NCBI GenBank assembly: GCA_008360955.1
Contig: LUCM01005710.1
Coordinates: 84,926-148,925, forward strand
Length of the DNA stretch: 64,000 bases
Origin: Fasciolopsis buskii
Taxonomy: Eukaryota; Platyhelminthes; Trematoda; Plagiorchiida; Fasciolidae
Direction: 5' to 3'
The position numbers and the translations under genes are program-made. Below the pieces are notes generated by a model that saw nothing but the letters and a program-made list of their open reading frames with translations, was not told where the DNA came from and did not search any database. Positions 1-13,000 of this stretch are shown piece after piece (the first letter of the stretch is position 1; each line of letters starts with the position of its first letter).

Positions 1-697
1 GGTTTTCTTTGAATAACACTCATTGATTGCTAGGCTTACAAATCGGCCCAATCGGTGGAACTTTATCACAGCTGCGTTGAGCTTTGATTAGAGTGACCGG
101 CACAATGAGTCAATATCTATTACCCTTAAAGTCTGAATCACACGAGTCTGGGCAGTATCTCGTGGATGTCGGCAATAATTTTCCGAATTTGGATACATCC
201 TGTTGAGTTTCAAGCAATTGAAAATGTGGCGTTTCAATTTAGAAGTGGCACTGTTTCTTGCATCTAGATATTTCTTTTTTCTGGCTGTCTTTAACTTTGG
301 CTCACTAGGAGGAAAAAATAGAAATCACATAGAGATTACTTACAAGACATTTGAAATTGATGTACCGGGTGGTGCAGTTCTAACGAAACTATCAATGTCC
401 CCATTGAAAGCTATCAGTAAAGAAACAAAATCCTTTTCGACGACTCCAATATGTAAACCAGTGGGATACAATTGGGACATCGACAACTATTTAAATCAAT
501 TACATTTTACCCATGCTCGGATTATGTTGTGGCGATTCTGTAACTGTAAAACATGCAATATTCGGTCCCATCTGGATCATACTGTGTATTGTGAGTTTAT
601 TAGCAAACGCGCCGTCTGCGTTTTTGTGATTTAGTGGGCGTTGATGTGAGGTGGTGACGGAAGTCAGGGTAAATAATACCCGGTTTGATTTCTTTGA
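1..697. other. No supported gene
   Basis: AT-rich sequence. A 143-codon plus-strand frame at 203-634 opens only with TTG and has a hydrophobic start, but a frame of this length is expected by chance in 64 kb of AT-rich DNA, so I do not call it. On the minus strand a possible polyadenylation signal (AATAAA, complement of 596-601) lies about 100 bases beyond the end of the minus-strand frame at 698-1378. Confidence 0.5.
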
Positions 698-1378
698 TCA
701 AATCCATCTATCAGAACTTTTTCTAGCCTGTTTTAGAACCGTAATCGGATTAGAAAACTCAAAAAAGTTGCTAACTAATATTCTTTCGTTGGCAACAGTG
801 GTTATTTGGACTTCGAAAGATAGCCATGTGGTGTCATCGCAAATTCGTTTGTGGTCGTTATGTTTTCCCTGAAGTTCCGGTTTCATCCAACATCTACACG
901 ATGGGTCCTGGTAAGAAGCAAACAAAGACGAAATTTCTCCCTTTTTCTTTACTGTAGATGCACTACTTATCGTTTGCACGACTAGATCAAACGAGACAAG
1001 GCCTGCGCCGAAACAAAACTTGCTGATTTCGAATCTCGACATGAACATGCTTTTTGATCTTGCTTGCAGATTTCTGGTGATTGCCGCGATCATGAGCGCC
1101 TTCAAGATAGTTCCAGTAAAAGAGCATTTCTGACATTCCTCTTGAAGTCTATTTAGCTTTGAACACAGGACAAAAACGGTAGTAGAATGTTTTAAATACA
1201 GAGAAGAAGGAATTTTCGATATTGAGCATAACTTAAATTTTTCGGGAAAATCGATTGGAAGCTGTTTTTTGAAGGGCTGTTCGTGGTGACCGAAAAGCCG
1301 GCTCTTTAGTACTTCCATCGACATAGCTGTTTTGATAAATGCATCTTTCCGTAAGATCTCAGCCGAGATTCTGGTCAT
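698..1378 (-). CDS. Long open frame, possible terminal exon, unknown product
   Basis: This 226-codon frame starts with ATG at 1378 and ends with TGA. It is the longest frame in the window that does not belong to a recognised transposon, and a rough stop-codon estimate says such a length is unlikely by chance. The product is mixed in composition and basic. It has several cysteines towards the C-terminus (DPSCRCW near residue 158, RICDD near residue 179), no clear signal peptide and no motif I recognise. On the minus strand a possible acceptor (ACACACAG) lies just upstream of the ATG, and AATAAA lies about 100 bases past the stop, which would fit a last exon. It could equally be a relic of an unrecognised transposon, because the adjoining block at 1379-2830 is repetitive. 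No function is inferred. Confidence 0.35.
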   Translation of the reverse strand: MTRISAEILRKDAFIKTAMSMEVLKSRLFGHHEQPFKKQLPIDFPEKFKLCSISKIPSSLYLKHSTTVFVLCSKLNRLQEECQKCSFTGTILKALMIAAITRNLQARSKSMFMSRFEISKFCFGAGLVSFDLVVQTISSASTVKKKGEISSLFASYQDPSCRCWMKPELQGKHNDHKRICDDTTWLSFEVQITTVANERILVSNFFEFSNPITVLKQARKSSDRWI

Positions 1379-2861
1379 AGCTGTGTGTTACGCAGCACGG
1401 CCCTAGCTTGTCGACGAGCGATTGACCATCAGTACTGGAGACTAACGATGAATAACATGGACCATGACTCACTGAACAAGCGGCCTTGGACAAAAAATGA
1501 CAGTGTCGAGAGCCTGGTGAGCTTTCCCTTGGCAAGCGTTCTCCCAAAAAAGTAACATCCGAGACAGCTGGTGGTACTATGACGTGGCAAGTGCGACCCG
1601 CCGACTAAATAACATCTTGCCGTGTCCCACTGACTCGTCGGCGTTTACAAGAACAAGCGCACGAACTGCTCACCGACTTGTCTGGAGCTTGACTGCGAAA
1701 TGTTTAGAGATGCATCCTCGAATTAAAAGGTCCACTCTGGACTGGTCAACCGAGTGGCACAACAGGCCACAGAGGAAGCACGGTCGACGACGGACGATAC
1801 ATGGTGTGAAATAGGAGACTGAAAGAAATGGCGTGATGAGTTGTACACAGATATCTTCTTCTCTCTCTCTGTTTTACTTTTTTCGTTTTTGTGCCATCAT
1901 CCCGATGACAGGATGCGTACATGTATTAGCGCAAAATAGAATTCCACAAAATTGACTAAAGGTTTGTGATAAGTTGGGTTAGTTATACTTGATGGTGAAG
2001 ATAAATACACCAATGTTCCCGGTCGCTGAGCAGCTGAGTGCCGCATGAAAGGCTCAGTAGATAAATCGGCTGAAGACGTTTTCCCATTGCCTTATCCTTG
2101 AGAAGTTGTTCTTACTAAAGTGCGAGGACAAAGGCTAATGCCCAGCCTCCCCCACCACGTTAACTGGTGTGTGATAATCAGTCTAGGGTAGACTGCTAAG
2201 TCCGGGTTCCGAACTAACCGCGGATGGCGTACGAAGCATAAGACCTCATGATCAACAACATTTGTGGCAGACGAAGTGTTAGATACTCAAGATGTCCTGG
2301 CCTCGTCCGAAGGGTGTCTGAACTGATCAGTCAGTCATCGGTCCACAGTGGATTGCGTGACCTTCAGATCATCCCACCGCATTATGGGTTAAAACACTTG
2401 GTCAAACTCTCGGGGTAGGGTCCAGTAAGTCAACCGTCAACCAGGTAGTACCAAAGTCACAGAGGAATCATGGATCCCGACGGATAGCCGATGATATGAT
2501 GCCCGATAGGAGAGCTATCATATGTGGCGTACTGTATACGTTTCCTCTTTTCTTTTTTATTGTTTCCATCCTTCGCCATGATTCCGATGGCGCATGGTCT
2601 GGACTCAGACTTGTACGAAATATAATGTATATATGCCCTTTTAGTTGGTGGTGAAACGATTGCGATCGTAAGGCCAAACTTACCAATCAAACCGCGAAAA
2701 AGGATCGGCCGACTACTTCGACATTCTGTTAGTTGGTCGACTAACAGAAGGCGAAGGAAATGTGATGAGTGCTATTATGTAACCTTTAATGATCCGGATC
2801 CATGAACCGATAACCAGTGACGTCATCAGCATGTGGCTGGTGTAATTGCAGTGTGTGTACT
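1379..2861. repeat. GC-richer block of diverged repeats, no gene
   Basis: The block is visibly richer in G and C than its surroundings. It holds two alignable stretches, about 1740-1930 and 2437-2610, which share the order: CACAGAGGAA core, CGACGGA, ATAGGAGA, TGGCGT, a pyrimidine-rich tract, then CCGATG. They look like old direct copies of one dispersed repeat. The frames on both strands (1359-1547, 1584-1814, 2457-2690) are short and show no known domain. The transposon family is not recognised. Confidence 0.4.
2268..2400 (+). repeat. Dispersed repeat, copy A
   Basis: The stretch around GATGTC and TCCGAAGGGTG, followed by AAC, AGTC, GTCA and CTTCA blocks in the same order, can be aligned with 56665-56790. 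The two are about 54 kb apart. Neither copy has an open frame with a recognisable product. This is likely a dispersed transposon-derived repeat of unknown class. Confidence 0.4.
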
Positions 2862-3208
2862 TGATTATTTTGAACGCACCCTTCGACTGGCTGCTCTACA
2901 GTTCTGTGTCGTCCTTATTTCATTGTATTCTTGTCGGATATTTGGTTCGATTATGGTCTCCGTTCGCTGCTACAATCGCTCGGAATTATTATTGTTTAAA
3001 AACCGTATTGTTTCTCATCATGGGCTGGTATCGCGCACTGCTCCACCTCAAAGATCTTATCCATCTAAAAGAGGCACTCGTGATGGCAGGCAGCTCTTAA
3101 ATGCACTCTTCCGGCCAAGATGTTCATTCCGTCATTGTTGGTACCGACCTCTGCTCTCTGTTTACGGAAATGTTGGATCCGTCTCTCGCACTTCAGTCAC
3201 CGATCCAT

Positions 3209-3790
3209 GTTCACACTTGTGTCATGTGCATAAAAGAAACTTGGCCAAACCCGGAAATCGCTGATTGACTCGTGTCGGTAGACAGCTTCAGACTCCATCA
3301 GCAAGACAGAGTTTCGAGCAAAAAAAAGACTGGAGGCGGTGTGGCAGCCTACTCTTTCTGGTCTGACAAGTTCGAAGTTATTTATACGTACTCGCTAAAC
3401 GCAATTGACTGTCTGGTGACACAGTATCATCCTAGGTTTTCTCGCCATATCAGCACAATCACAACGAACCTATGCATATTGCCCCTTTCAGTTCATATCG
3501 TTTTCGACTCTTTTCTAGTATTGTTCATCTTCTTGAGGATGCTCTGCACATTATTGTGGGTGATTTCAACCACGCATATACTCTACCACTCACTGTGTTT
3601 GAGTTGATTGACCTCTGCGTTTCTCCCACCAGAGGCGGCTCCATTTTAGGTAGAGTTATTACCAACTACCCCGATTTATTTTCCCTGAAACTGCCTGCTC
3701 TAATTTCAAGTAGTGGTCATTGTCTGCCTCTGTTAAGTTCCAATATATACTCTAGGTCGGCCTCCCATTTCTTCAGGCAAACAAATCAAA
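3209..3790 (+). pseudogene. Non-LTR element endonuclease domain, broken
   Basis: In non-LTR elements this domain nicks the target DNA to prime reverse transcription. The N-terminal part shows the KETW motif with the conserved glutamate at 3236-3238, an in-frame TGA at 3266-3268, then DSFRLHQQDR and a GGGVA stretch typical of this family. Between about 3430 and 3530 the reading moves to another frame, where GDFN (3559-3570), the conserved catalytic motif, is found, followed by PTRGGSILGRVITN. The terminal motif normally reading SDH appears as SGH near 3712, so the catalytic aspartate is lost. At least one stop, one frameshift and one missing catalytic residue make it non-functional. Confidence 0.8.
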
Positions 3791-4263
3791 TCTGAGTTCG
3801 CCTCCGAAGCTTTTCACACAACAGCCTTATTCTTCTTCAGAAATCCCTTTCATTCTCATCTGCCTGTTGCTCTTTTGAACCTTCGCTCAGTGACAATGTC
3901 AAAATTTTCACAGAGATGGCCAACACAGTCTTTGATATCTGCTGTCCCTTAGGAACACTAATCGTCTCAAATGGCCGTATGTCCACGCATGAAATGAAAA
4001 CTCTAAGAAGACGCAAGAAACACTTCTACAAACCCTTCACTAACTCAAGCGTGCGGTAAATTCCTAATATAATAAAAACTGAAATCAAACACATCGACAC
4101 TACATTCGCCAGCCAATTCCTGAGTGGTAACAACAACCGATTCCTATGGCAAGGCATCCGACTGTTGTGTGGGAAGAAGAAACATGCAAAAATTTCTGCG
4201 GATGTCGGCAGCATCAATCGTACTTTCATCCATTCTTCTACATATACCCCGAACATATTTGGT

Positions 4264-5110
4264 CAAGGTGATAATACGGCAGTTACAAGTATTTCTAGAG
4301 AAGAGGTGCTCGACCTTCTCTGCAACACTAAAATTACCCCAGGGGTTGGTCCTGATTGTCTGTCTTCAGCTCTTTTAAGGCATGGTGCTGTGGCTCTGAC
4401 CGATGCATTTACTTCTCTGATTAACTAATCACTAGTCTCATCTTCCATCCCTGATTGCTGGAGACCCGTCACTATTACTCTCATCCAAAAATCTAGCAGT
4501 TCTACTGTGTTAGCAAAACGCTTTCGCCCCATCGCCTTAACGTTTTGTGGTCTTAAACTGATAGAGCGTGCTATACTCAAGCGACTGCGTTCTTCTATGT
4601 ATCCTCCTGACGACCCTTTTCAGTGTGCCTATAAATCTAACAAGTCCACTTTGGACGCTGTCGTCTCCCTCTTTCACCACATTTGTAAGTCCTTAAACTC
4701 ATCAATGAAATCTATCCGTAGCGCCTTTCTAGACTATTCGCCTGTATTTGATTTGGTCCCGCGGTCTCTTCTACTTCATAAACTGGAAACATTTGGTTGC
4801 CCCAGACCTTTATTAGCATGGCTGTCTGATTACTTTACTAACCGAACCCAGTGCACACGAATGGACGGTAAAGTTTCAAAACCGTTAATTAACCACTCAG
4901 GACTGCTTCAGGGTGCCATTCTTTCACCTTTTCTCTTCTCCACTTACATCAGCGTCTTGACAACTAACTCCAGCTGCTATCTGTTTAAGTATGCTGATGA
5001 TGTTGCCCTCTCTCAAGCCGTTTCGAACAACGATGATTTTCAGTTTTTCCACAACGTATGTTCCGCTTACGATTTCTCTGCACGAGCTGGTTTAAATCTC
5101 AGCACATCTA
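4264..5110 (+). pseudogene. Non-LTR element reverse transcriptase, broken
   Basis: This part would copy the element RNA into DNA at the nicked target. One frame runs from SREEVLDLL through GPDCLSSALL (fingers region), with an in-frame TAA at 4426-4428, and then continues as a 234-codon frame from 4507. Motifs in order are RFRPIALT, FLDYSPVFDLV (motif A with its aspartate), LQGAILSPFLFSTYI (motif B) and YADD at 4990-5001 (catalytic motif C). The core motifs are well kept, so decay is fairly recent or was slow here. The frame is lost at the TC run at 5129-5146. Family assignment to non-LTR reverse transcriptases is firm; the clade is less so. Confidence 0.9.
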
Positions 5111-5111
5111 A

Positions 5112-5558
5112 ATGTTTCGAATGTCTTTTCTCTCTCTCTCTCTCTCGATTAGTGTACCCATCCGAAACGTATTTCATCAAATCAAAACTTTCACCAGGGT
5201 TGATTCTGTGAAATATCTAGGAATTACTATTGGTAAAAATCTGAAGTGGACTTCTCACATTTCTACCTGTGTAAAGAATCTCCGATGGTTGTCATTTCAA
5301 ATCAGGAAGCTTCGACAATACAGAGTGAATCAAAGCACCTTCTCCGGATTTATACATCAATGTGTTTTTTCAATCCTTCTTTACTGTTATCCTGTTATTT
5401 TCCCAGGTTTACTTAAAAAAAACTTGAAAATCGTTCGCCAGTGTCAAGCAATTATTAGCCGTGTGTCTTTCATACCATTAACTGAGTTGTCTTTCAACCG
5501 ATATTACCAGCACTTGTCAACATGTGAGAAATTCGCTGTAGATGAGAAGACCCAATGA
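5112..5558 (+). pseudogene. C-terminal part of the non-LTR reverse transcriptase
   Basis: After the TC run the protein continues in a different frame: VDSVKYLGITIGKNLKW is the motif that normally follows the catalytic core of non-LTR reverse transcriptases, and HISTCVKNLRWLSFQIRKLR follows it. The segment ends at a TGA near 5556. Beyond it some phrases in the next 60 bases could be more of the C-terminus in other frames, but I cannot support them. Confidence 0.75.
5129..5146 (+). repeat. (TC)9 microsatellite inside the reverse transcriptase
   Basis: A perfect TC run sits exactly where the reverse transcriptase changes frame. Slippage in it is the simplest cause of the frameshift. Confidence 0.9.
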
Positions 5559-7072
5559 TAATATTCATTTCTGGACGCGCACGCGGGTTGATGGATACGT
5601 AGATTAGTTGGAAATACCCGACCTATCTGAATACTTATTCTTAATCTTCACTTTTCTTCCTAGTGGATGAACTTAGTACTTCAAAATGAACATCAACTAC
5701 GCAGACCAGTTCACTTACGCAGCCCAAACTTGAACTTGAGTGGAAAGGTATCTTTCAAAAATAGCCCGTTCGTGCATATCAAAAGGGGCTGAACCAAACA
5801 AACGGACTAAATTCTATCATTCCATATGAATGATGAACAATCAACATTCACGCTGCTCATCATATTTTTGGGAGCAGGCTAGAATGATGCTTTCGGTGTT
5901 CGTTCAAGAAATACGTTGCGTTCCATGGAATCAATAGTATTTTACGTTATTTAAAATATTACAATTGTATTATTGAACTGATGTCTTGTTTGTCTACGCA
6001 ACTAAAGGGTAGACTCACCAGTGTGTTAAATTTCATTACCCAAGTTAATCAGATCATAAAGGATTCGACAAGAACATAGTTCGACTGCTAGCGTTTTGTA
6101 CACCGTAGATGGAGTATCCAGAATGATCCTGTTCAGATCTTTCATTCGCTTTGTGTGCCTTGTCAGTCCTCGGTCATCAATTTGGAGAGAACAGAAGGCA
6201 GACTGAAATGGAGCCATTCAGGCAAATCTTGAGTGTTGAATAGTCTACAGTCGGTTGATTACGTTCGAATACTGATATACCGTCCTTTATCGGTACGATC
6301 AGTTACTTGAAACATGTAGGAGACTCGAACCGAAGTGGATAGGACCAGGCCGACTAAAAAGTAAAGTATTTCAATCACACGGTCTAAAAATGCGGTGGCT
6401 ACCAGACTAAGTAAAAATTTGCGACCAATGCAGACGGGATTTGTTTTTGATTCTCGATTTGACTTGTTGGAACCCGGAGCAATCCGAGCTGCATACTAGA
6501 GGTACACCAATATAGTCTGAAAACCCTAACTAGTGAATTTATTAGTTCACATCCGACTTTCTCCCATTGCTTCTGTTTTTCCTCTTTGAATTTTCGGCGG
6601 TAACAATCAGAGCCAGAGCAGATTGGTGCATGTTTAATGGTTGTACAAACAGAACTGAACTGAACATGAAAATATTCTTTTTCTAAGATCACGCAAAGTC
6701 ATCGGAATTTTGTAGGTCCTAAAGATGTTAACCCGTCTAATGTTGATGGTGTTAGCAATCAACAAAGTAATGTGTTCCATAAAGTTTGTTCTGGGTTTGA
6801 CATAGATAAAAGTACAAAATGAAGCTTGTTTGGTAACAACGGGAACTACTTTTACCAGGCAAACTGCGTGAGCACTTTTGTCAAAAAGCTGCCCAACTGT
6901 ATTTCTTATTTTGCACCCCATAAAAGCCATGCATACAGACATCTATTTTGAATAAATATTAAAATATGATCTACACACTCCCTATAATAGCGACCGCCAA
7001 TAACATCCATTTTAACGGTCGGCTAGAGAAAAACCTAACTGAATAGGAAAAATGTGCTGGGAATGTCTTTAA
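5559..7072. other. No supported feature
   Basis: AT-rich sequence with short frames on both strands only. The longest (about 100 codons, minus strand, 6399-6942) have low-complexity or implausible products and no splice-site context. Confidence 0.5.
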
Positions 7073-7096
7073 CTGGCGCACTTCGGTCTGCGCCAG
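7073..7096. repeat. GC-rich hairpin
   Basis: An 8-base arm CTGGCGCA (7073-7080) and its exact reverse complement TGCGCCAG (7089-7096) enclose the 8-base loop CTTCGGTC. It stands out in an AT-rich setting. No T-run or gene is attached, so no role is assigned. Confidence 0.6.
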
Positions 7097-10000
7097 CTTG
7101 TTTTAGTTCAGCATTATTCGGACTGTGCTTTTAAAATAGAATTCTGTTGAATGCCAAGGAGTTTTGTTGCGATCGGGCTTTCATCAATGCCAGGTTTTCA
7201 TTGATTTTAATTTCCATTCTCTTCTGGCATTCGAAACATTTTTTGTCCCACATAATTAGTTTGCTTATTACCTCAGGATTATTCTTCCATTAGTTGTCGT
7301 TTAGTTTGCCTAAGTGCAGGATGCTTTGAATTAAAAACCAAAACTATAGCATATGATTGTAATAATTAGGCCTAAATGAACTTTGTTTTTATTCATGAAA
7401 ACTGTACTCCTCTGGCTCATGAACCGTCAGAACCTATTGGGACTGGATGCTGCGTCTTGCAAGCAAACCCAAATAGACTAGTTCACCGACATTCAACAGC
7501 AATCTACGTATAAATCTTTAACAATGATTCAGTAATCCACTTGCCTGCGTAAAATTGATGAGTACTAAAATTTATGAAAGCAGACGGTGAATGTTTTTGT
7601 GAAGGGAGGATAAAGTAATTCTATCTTGTTCATACACTCCAATGTAGCCATCAGAGACGGGCTTTATTGGCAATTTGTTTCTGAGTAACCTCATTGGAAA
7701 ATTAACAACTGGCAAACTGTTTTTTACGAACGAGATCACTTCTAAGGCTGATGGCTCTATTTTTACGCATCGTAATCCCCCGGTTTGAGTATCAAGAAAT
7801 TTGCGTCTGTCACCGGAATCCTTTTGCGGTTTTCAGCCAAATGTTCGTCCGAAGAGTACAAAAATATCCGCAACACGTATTCTTTCCCAAACAAGAGTCA
7901 TTCTCACATTGTGTGCATTTTATTTCCCAGGAGGTTCCAAACAATACCCTGTCCGCTAACTCGAAGTTAATTGAAAAAGGCCGCAATGAAGTCCACGGTG
8001 GAGCATTGATAATCGTTTTGGTTTCTGCTGGATGCTCATTGGTTTTCCCTTTCCTTATTTAGGACTGAGATATCTCTACATTTATCATCTCTTTGTGTGT
8101 TTTATTACGTTTAAGTCTGACTGTGTCTTTCTACTACTCACTTTCTGATCGCAGAGCGAATTCACTACGTTGAATTGGTAATTATTCCCATGCGTTTTAT
8201 ATTTAAAACTGAAAACCATTGCATAGAAACCCATACTGATTTAAGGGAATAACCGTCTCTTTGAAACTATATGGCTTCTTCGAAATGCCAACAGAAAATT
8301 TGAGAAAGTGTATTTCGGGAAAAACAATAGTAATCAAACTTGATCTGGACATATGAATGGAGCTAGATAGAAAAACGGTTGTCTTGCAGGCAGTTTGAGA
8401 AATGTGTGCTATTTCCAACTTGGCGTAACTGGTATTGAAACTGAAGTCGTCCCAACCACTGCTCTCTCATGAATTAATTCTTCCAACCGGTTAGGTGAAT
8501 TGGAAGAGTTTGGGCTAATTTAAATGCGGCGCAAGTGCACCCTCTGATTCCGTTTCACTGGAAGATGTGATGAACTAGGTAGAAGGCAGTATTCCAATTG
8601 AGATTTTTTTACTTTGAATCAACAGAGAATACTCAAGTGTGAGAACTGCACACGGGTTGCGTCATATTGTTCCTTGATTCGAAATGGAAAGTAAAGAAAA
8701 AGCGGCAGCATCTTGATAAAGGTTTTATTGGAAGAAAACCTTAGAAAACGGATAGTCTGGCCCCGAAAACTGTGACGCCTACTAGACATCAAAATATGAA
8801 TGTCATATGATTAGTTCAATCCGTCAACGTAGCGCGGAACTTCATTCTTGGTTTATCCAATTGAATCGAACTCGGAAGGCTTATGGCAACCTCCCACCCA
8901 CAACGGGGTAAAATGGTCTTGGTGTTCTGCCGCAGACTTCGGAAGCAATAGCGCAGAATCAACCGATAGAATTTATTTAGAAAAAAAATTCTTTAGGATT
9001 GTCCTTTTAGGATGAAATTCAGGTGGTTGCGAATCGAAGTTAGAATGCTCATATAAAAACAGATCTTTTTTATTTGTGTTAGATGTACACTTTCAGTTTA
9101 GTTCTTCCTTTCCCAGAACCGGAAGAATTTTCTGTTTTATCTTTTTGCTCATTTGGCTTGCAGAAATGGAGCATCATTCTAACCGGATTAGCGAATGAAA
9201 GATAAGGAAGGTGCACATTGAATTTGCTATGAACAGGCCTAATTTTTCTCCCGTTCAAAAGCTATACATGTTCGGTTTGCACTGTACTTGGGAGTAATAA
9301 TGCCCGTGTGTTTGTGGGTGCGTGTTTGCATATTTAAGATAAATGATCCTCTTTAATCTGACTTTGATGATAGAGGATTGAGTGCTTCTTTAAGAAATGC
9401 AAGTTACATGGAGGTTCACGAATAGGCTAAATCGTTACCAATAAACCTGGCATAAATTATGTTGGACAAGCAACACGGGATTGACACGAACAGAATAGAT
9501 GGACAAAGACAACTTTCGAGTGGTTCCAGTTTTACTGTTCACTGACAACCGAATCACAGTAAGGTTATTGCTAGTGCGTGATTTTTGTGCCTAACAATTT
9601 CTGATACATAAGCATAGGAATTTGCTCACTGCTTATTACAGCACTGGCCGTAGAAAAATAGTTTCTTAGTGGTATCAACTTTAAATTGTCACAATTTCGG
9701 ACATACACCGCAGGATTTTACAGCCGGCCACTCAATCGAATGTTCAATAAATCGTTCTGTAAAAATTTGGTTTCATGAAATTACTAATCATATAAATTAG
9801 TACCCATTTTGAATAAAAATTAGATCCACACATTTTGCTGGTTAGATTGGCCTCCTAATGTTCATGTACTGGGATGGGAATTTATCTATGGATAGCTTTC
9901 TGTGACCGATTCAGAACAGTAAATCTGAGCAAACGAAAGAAAGCGAACGCGTGATCAGGCGCTGTTGTTTAGCCTCCTGCAAAGTGCATGTATCGCAAAG

Positions 10001-13000
10001 CTGGATAAATCAGCAAAAGACAGTTCATCTGGAGCTATGAGAACAAAGTTGTGATTCCTGTCTTCAGATAACACACTGGAACAGAAACCGATGCCTAAGG
10101 GTTCTTTCGGTTGAACTACTTAGTTGTACGCTGACTTAGAAAAAAGCCCAGCTCAATCAAAAGGTCCGCTTTTTATAGACACTCTTAACCGCACCGTGCT
10201 TTCAAATTACGTTTGTCAAATAATCTCACGTGGCTTATCGTTTTCCCAATGCAATATGAAGTGTCTTCAGGTCAGATAAACTAACTTCGTTTTGGACTCG
10301 ACCTTTACTTTGTGTATTGCGTTCTGAAGGCACAAATGCACTCTTAGATGTTATTTGGTACATTGTTGACAATTCTTATTCGGTCACAGCGACAGGAGAA
10401 AGTCTCGGTGGACTGCAAACCAAAACGGTCAGTCAGTGACATGGTTATTTCACAGTAATACGCAAATTAGTGCACACCTAGCGGGATGTCCTGGAAAGTT
10501 GTAACAAACGGTGTGGGTTCTAGCGCCTTTATAAATTATACTTACAAAACAACGATATCGTTGGCGGACCGTTTAATTCTGCCGACTAACTGACTCCTAC
10601 GGGTCACCGTGGGCCTAGTTTCTCCTACTATGGACGATAAGATGTTGGACTGGATCCATTATTTGAACGCTGCATATAAGTAGCCACGCACCATATGACG
10701 TCGTTTGTTGTTTTATTGTAAGAAATGGAGGCATCCGGTCTTAGTTACAATCTTCTCATTCCTTTATTCACTTCGAGCAAACATATACGACAATCCTGCA
10801 TACAGCCACGGTGGTAGTAGAATTTGAACTCGTTCGGTGAAGTTGTTGGCCATTTGACAATCATCGAACAAATGGCTTACTAATCAGTAGTGAAAAGCAA
10901 CTAACTGTAAAATTGTAATTACTTCTTGTTATTGTCTGGTCCAGCTGCATTCTGTTTGCTCACATTTCAAATACACGAAAAGAAATGGCATTGCCTTGTT
11001 ATGTGCACAAAATTGAGGCGCCCATAACTTAGTTGCATCAGGGTGCCTTTGCTAAAGTTTGTCTTCTAGTAAATGAAAACCGTATATTTTCCACCATGCT
11101 CGAAGGATAATAAGTGAAATAAGAAAAAGAACGAGGGAAACATAGGATGACCAAATTAGTTCACTTGTCTCAAGTGGCAATCTGATAATGAAAAATTCAG
11201 CCAAGCAACTCATTTTCCCCGGTCTCTGTCCAAAGTGCTTTCTAAGACAACTTCTTTGCCTTATAAGGTCTAACTTTATTCTCATCCCAGACTCCAGCAG
11301 CACTGGACGAATATGAGAATGCCGCAAAAGTATGTCCATTTTTGTTATCCAAATTGGTTCTAATGCAGGTGAACATTAACAAAAGCGAAATTGTTTCTTG
11401 TCCGGTGTCTACCTGGTTTGTCACTGCACAGTTCCGCGAATGAAGTGAGTGTGTTTGTGCATTATTATTCCGAAAGAAAATATTCATTGCGCAGTATCGA
11501 CAATCGGGTCATGTGTAAAATAACATGAAAGCACTGTGCACTTTTTGCATCCGCGTTAGGATTCAACCACGTTGCATAGCCATCGCGAGTGAACTGGAAT
11601 AAAAAACCCGGAACAGGCGACTGTTATTCGAACACCACAGACATTGGGCTAATCGGGAAGACCCTCAGCAATTTGTTGAACTTCATCAAGTGATATGTAT
11701 ACATTCGCTCTCAATCTGGAAGACCCGTTTTTTAGTTTGAGCCAAAAACAGTGATATAAGTCTCTTCTTTTCTTTCAAAAATTTGTATAGGTTAAATCGA
11801 CTAACAAAATTCAGTCTGCCCCGAGCAAACGAAAATCTATTCACCACTTTTGACAGTGAAGCAAAAAGACCGCTGAATGTTCGTCGTGGATCCGACTGAT
11901 GAAATTCCCTCCCCTTGCCTTTGCTTTATCTACACTCTTTTTCATAATCCGATTCTTCCAAATGCATTTTCCACAAGTTGCCCGAGTTTTTGTAAAGAAT
12001 GAAAATAAAAATTGAAATAAGAGAATATTTTTTCCAGTCAGCTGTGCTGACCCCAAACAGTTAAGCTGCAAACTGACTTATCACCATTCAAGATGTCGAA
12101 CAGATTGCTCCCTATTGATACAGTTTGATTTACCAGTGAATGAGTTTGTTTGTTTTGCAAACTGATGAATTTACAGAAATGCATGAAAGGCTACCATTGA
12201 ATGTCCACAAAGAACCCGAATCGGAAACGTATCGAAATATGGAGTATATTCGACGTTTCCATACGTGGCTAGCGTTAACGTTCATTTGCTCGTAAAAAGA
12301 ACACTTTAGACAACGGTGTTTGTCCGATTCCAGTCTCGATTTATTTAGACCTGTGTTAAAAGGAAATAGTGTTGATCACGACTATCACTTACATTTGGCC
12401 GAGCACACAGTTAGTTCCGATTGATGAAACGAACTTACACTTGGAGGAGTTCCATATCTGCTTTGATAAATTGTCCGTGGCTGTTCTAAAATGTGTTTAG
12501 GCTAATGAAATAAAAGTCAACAGGACAGCGTTCACTGCACTCAGAGGCCGAAGTTTGCATGACAAAAGTTGGCTTTCTTGTGCCAATCGGAATGTCCTAA
12601 TATACTTACCAGCCTTACTAAAATTCACTCTTTATAAATGGACCAAAGTGGACAAAGCATTATGGATGTTGACAGTATTGATCGCCCACAAAAATACTAA
12701 TACGTCCTGGTTTATATGGCTTAACAAATGTGTTATGCCTTGAGGGAATATTATAGAGTTTCAAATCTCCGTTTTGTGTTAAGATAGTAAGAAAAGATTC
12801 ATTAATTTCAACGAATTAACCAGATAGACTTTCTTCTATCTCGCTTTTTCTCGAGAGATGTGATCATCGTTAGCCAGTCGATACTGTTCTCATACAATGT
12901 CAAATCCCATATTTTATGTGATACCGATTGTTACTCCTGAGGTGTGGTAACAAAATCTCGAGCAGTTGCGAAATCAAAAATATAGACGCAATCCAAAGCC

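Larger units (their letters stand above)
2862..5558 (+). mobile_element. Degenerate non-LTR retrotransposon (CR1/jockey-like), copy 1
   Basis: Reading along the plus strand I find, in the usual order of this class, a 5' region, an apurinic-type endonuclease, a linker, a reverse transcriptase and a C-terminal extension. These lie in three different frames broken by stops and indels, so the element is dead. The order endonuclease then reverse transcriptase, with no RNase H, gag or LTR recognised, fits the CR1/jockey group. The 5' boundary is set by the start of similarity with the second copy at 58296-58577. The 3' boundary is uncertain: I see no clear tail or target-site duplication after 5558. 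Ranking between CR1 and jockey clades would need a tree. Confidence 0.85.

Noticed and set aside
203..634. 143-codon plus-strand frame
   Set aside because: Starts with TTG, no domain, length within chance expectation for this base composition.
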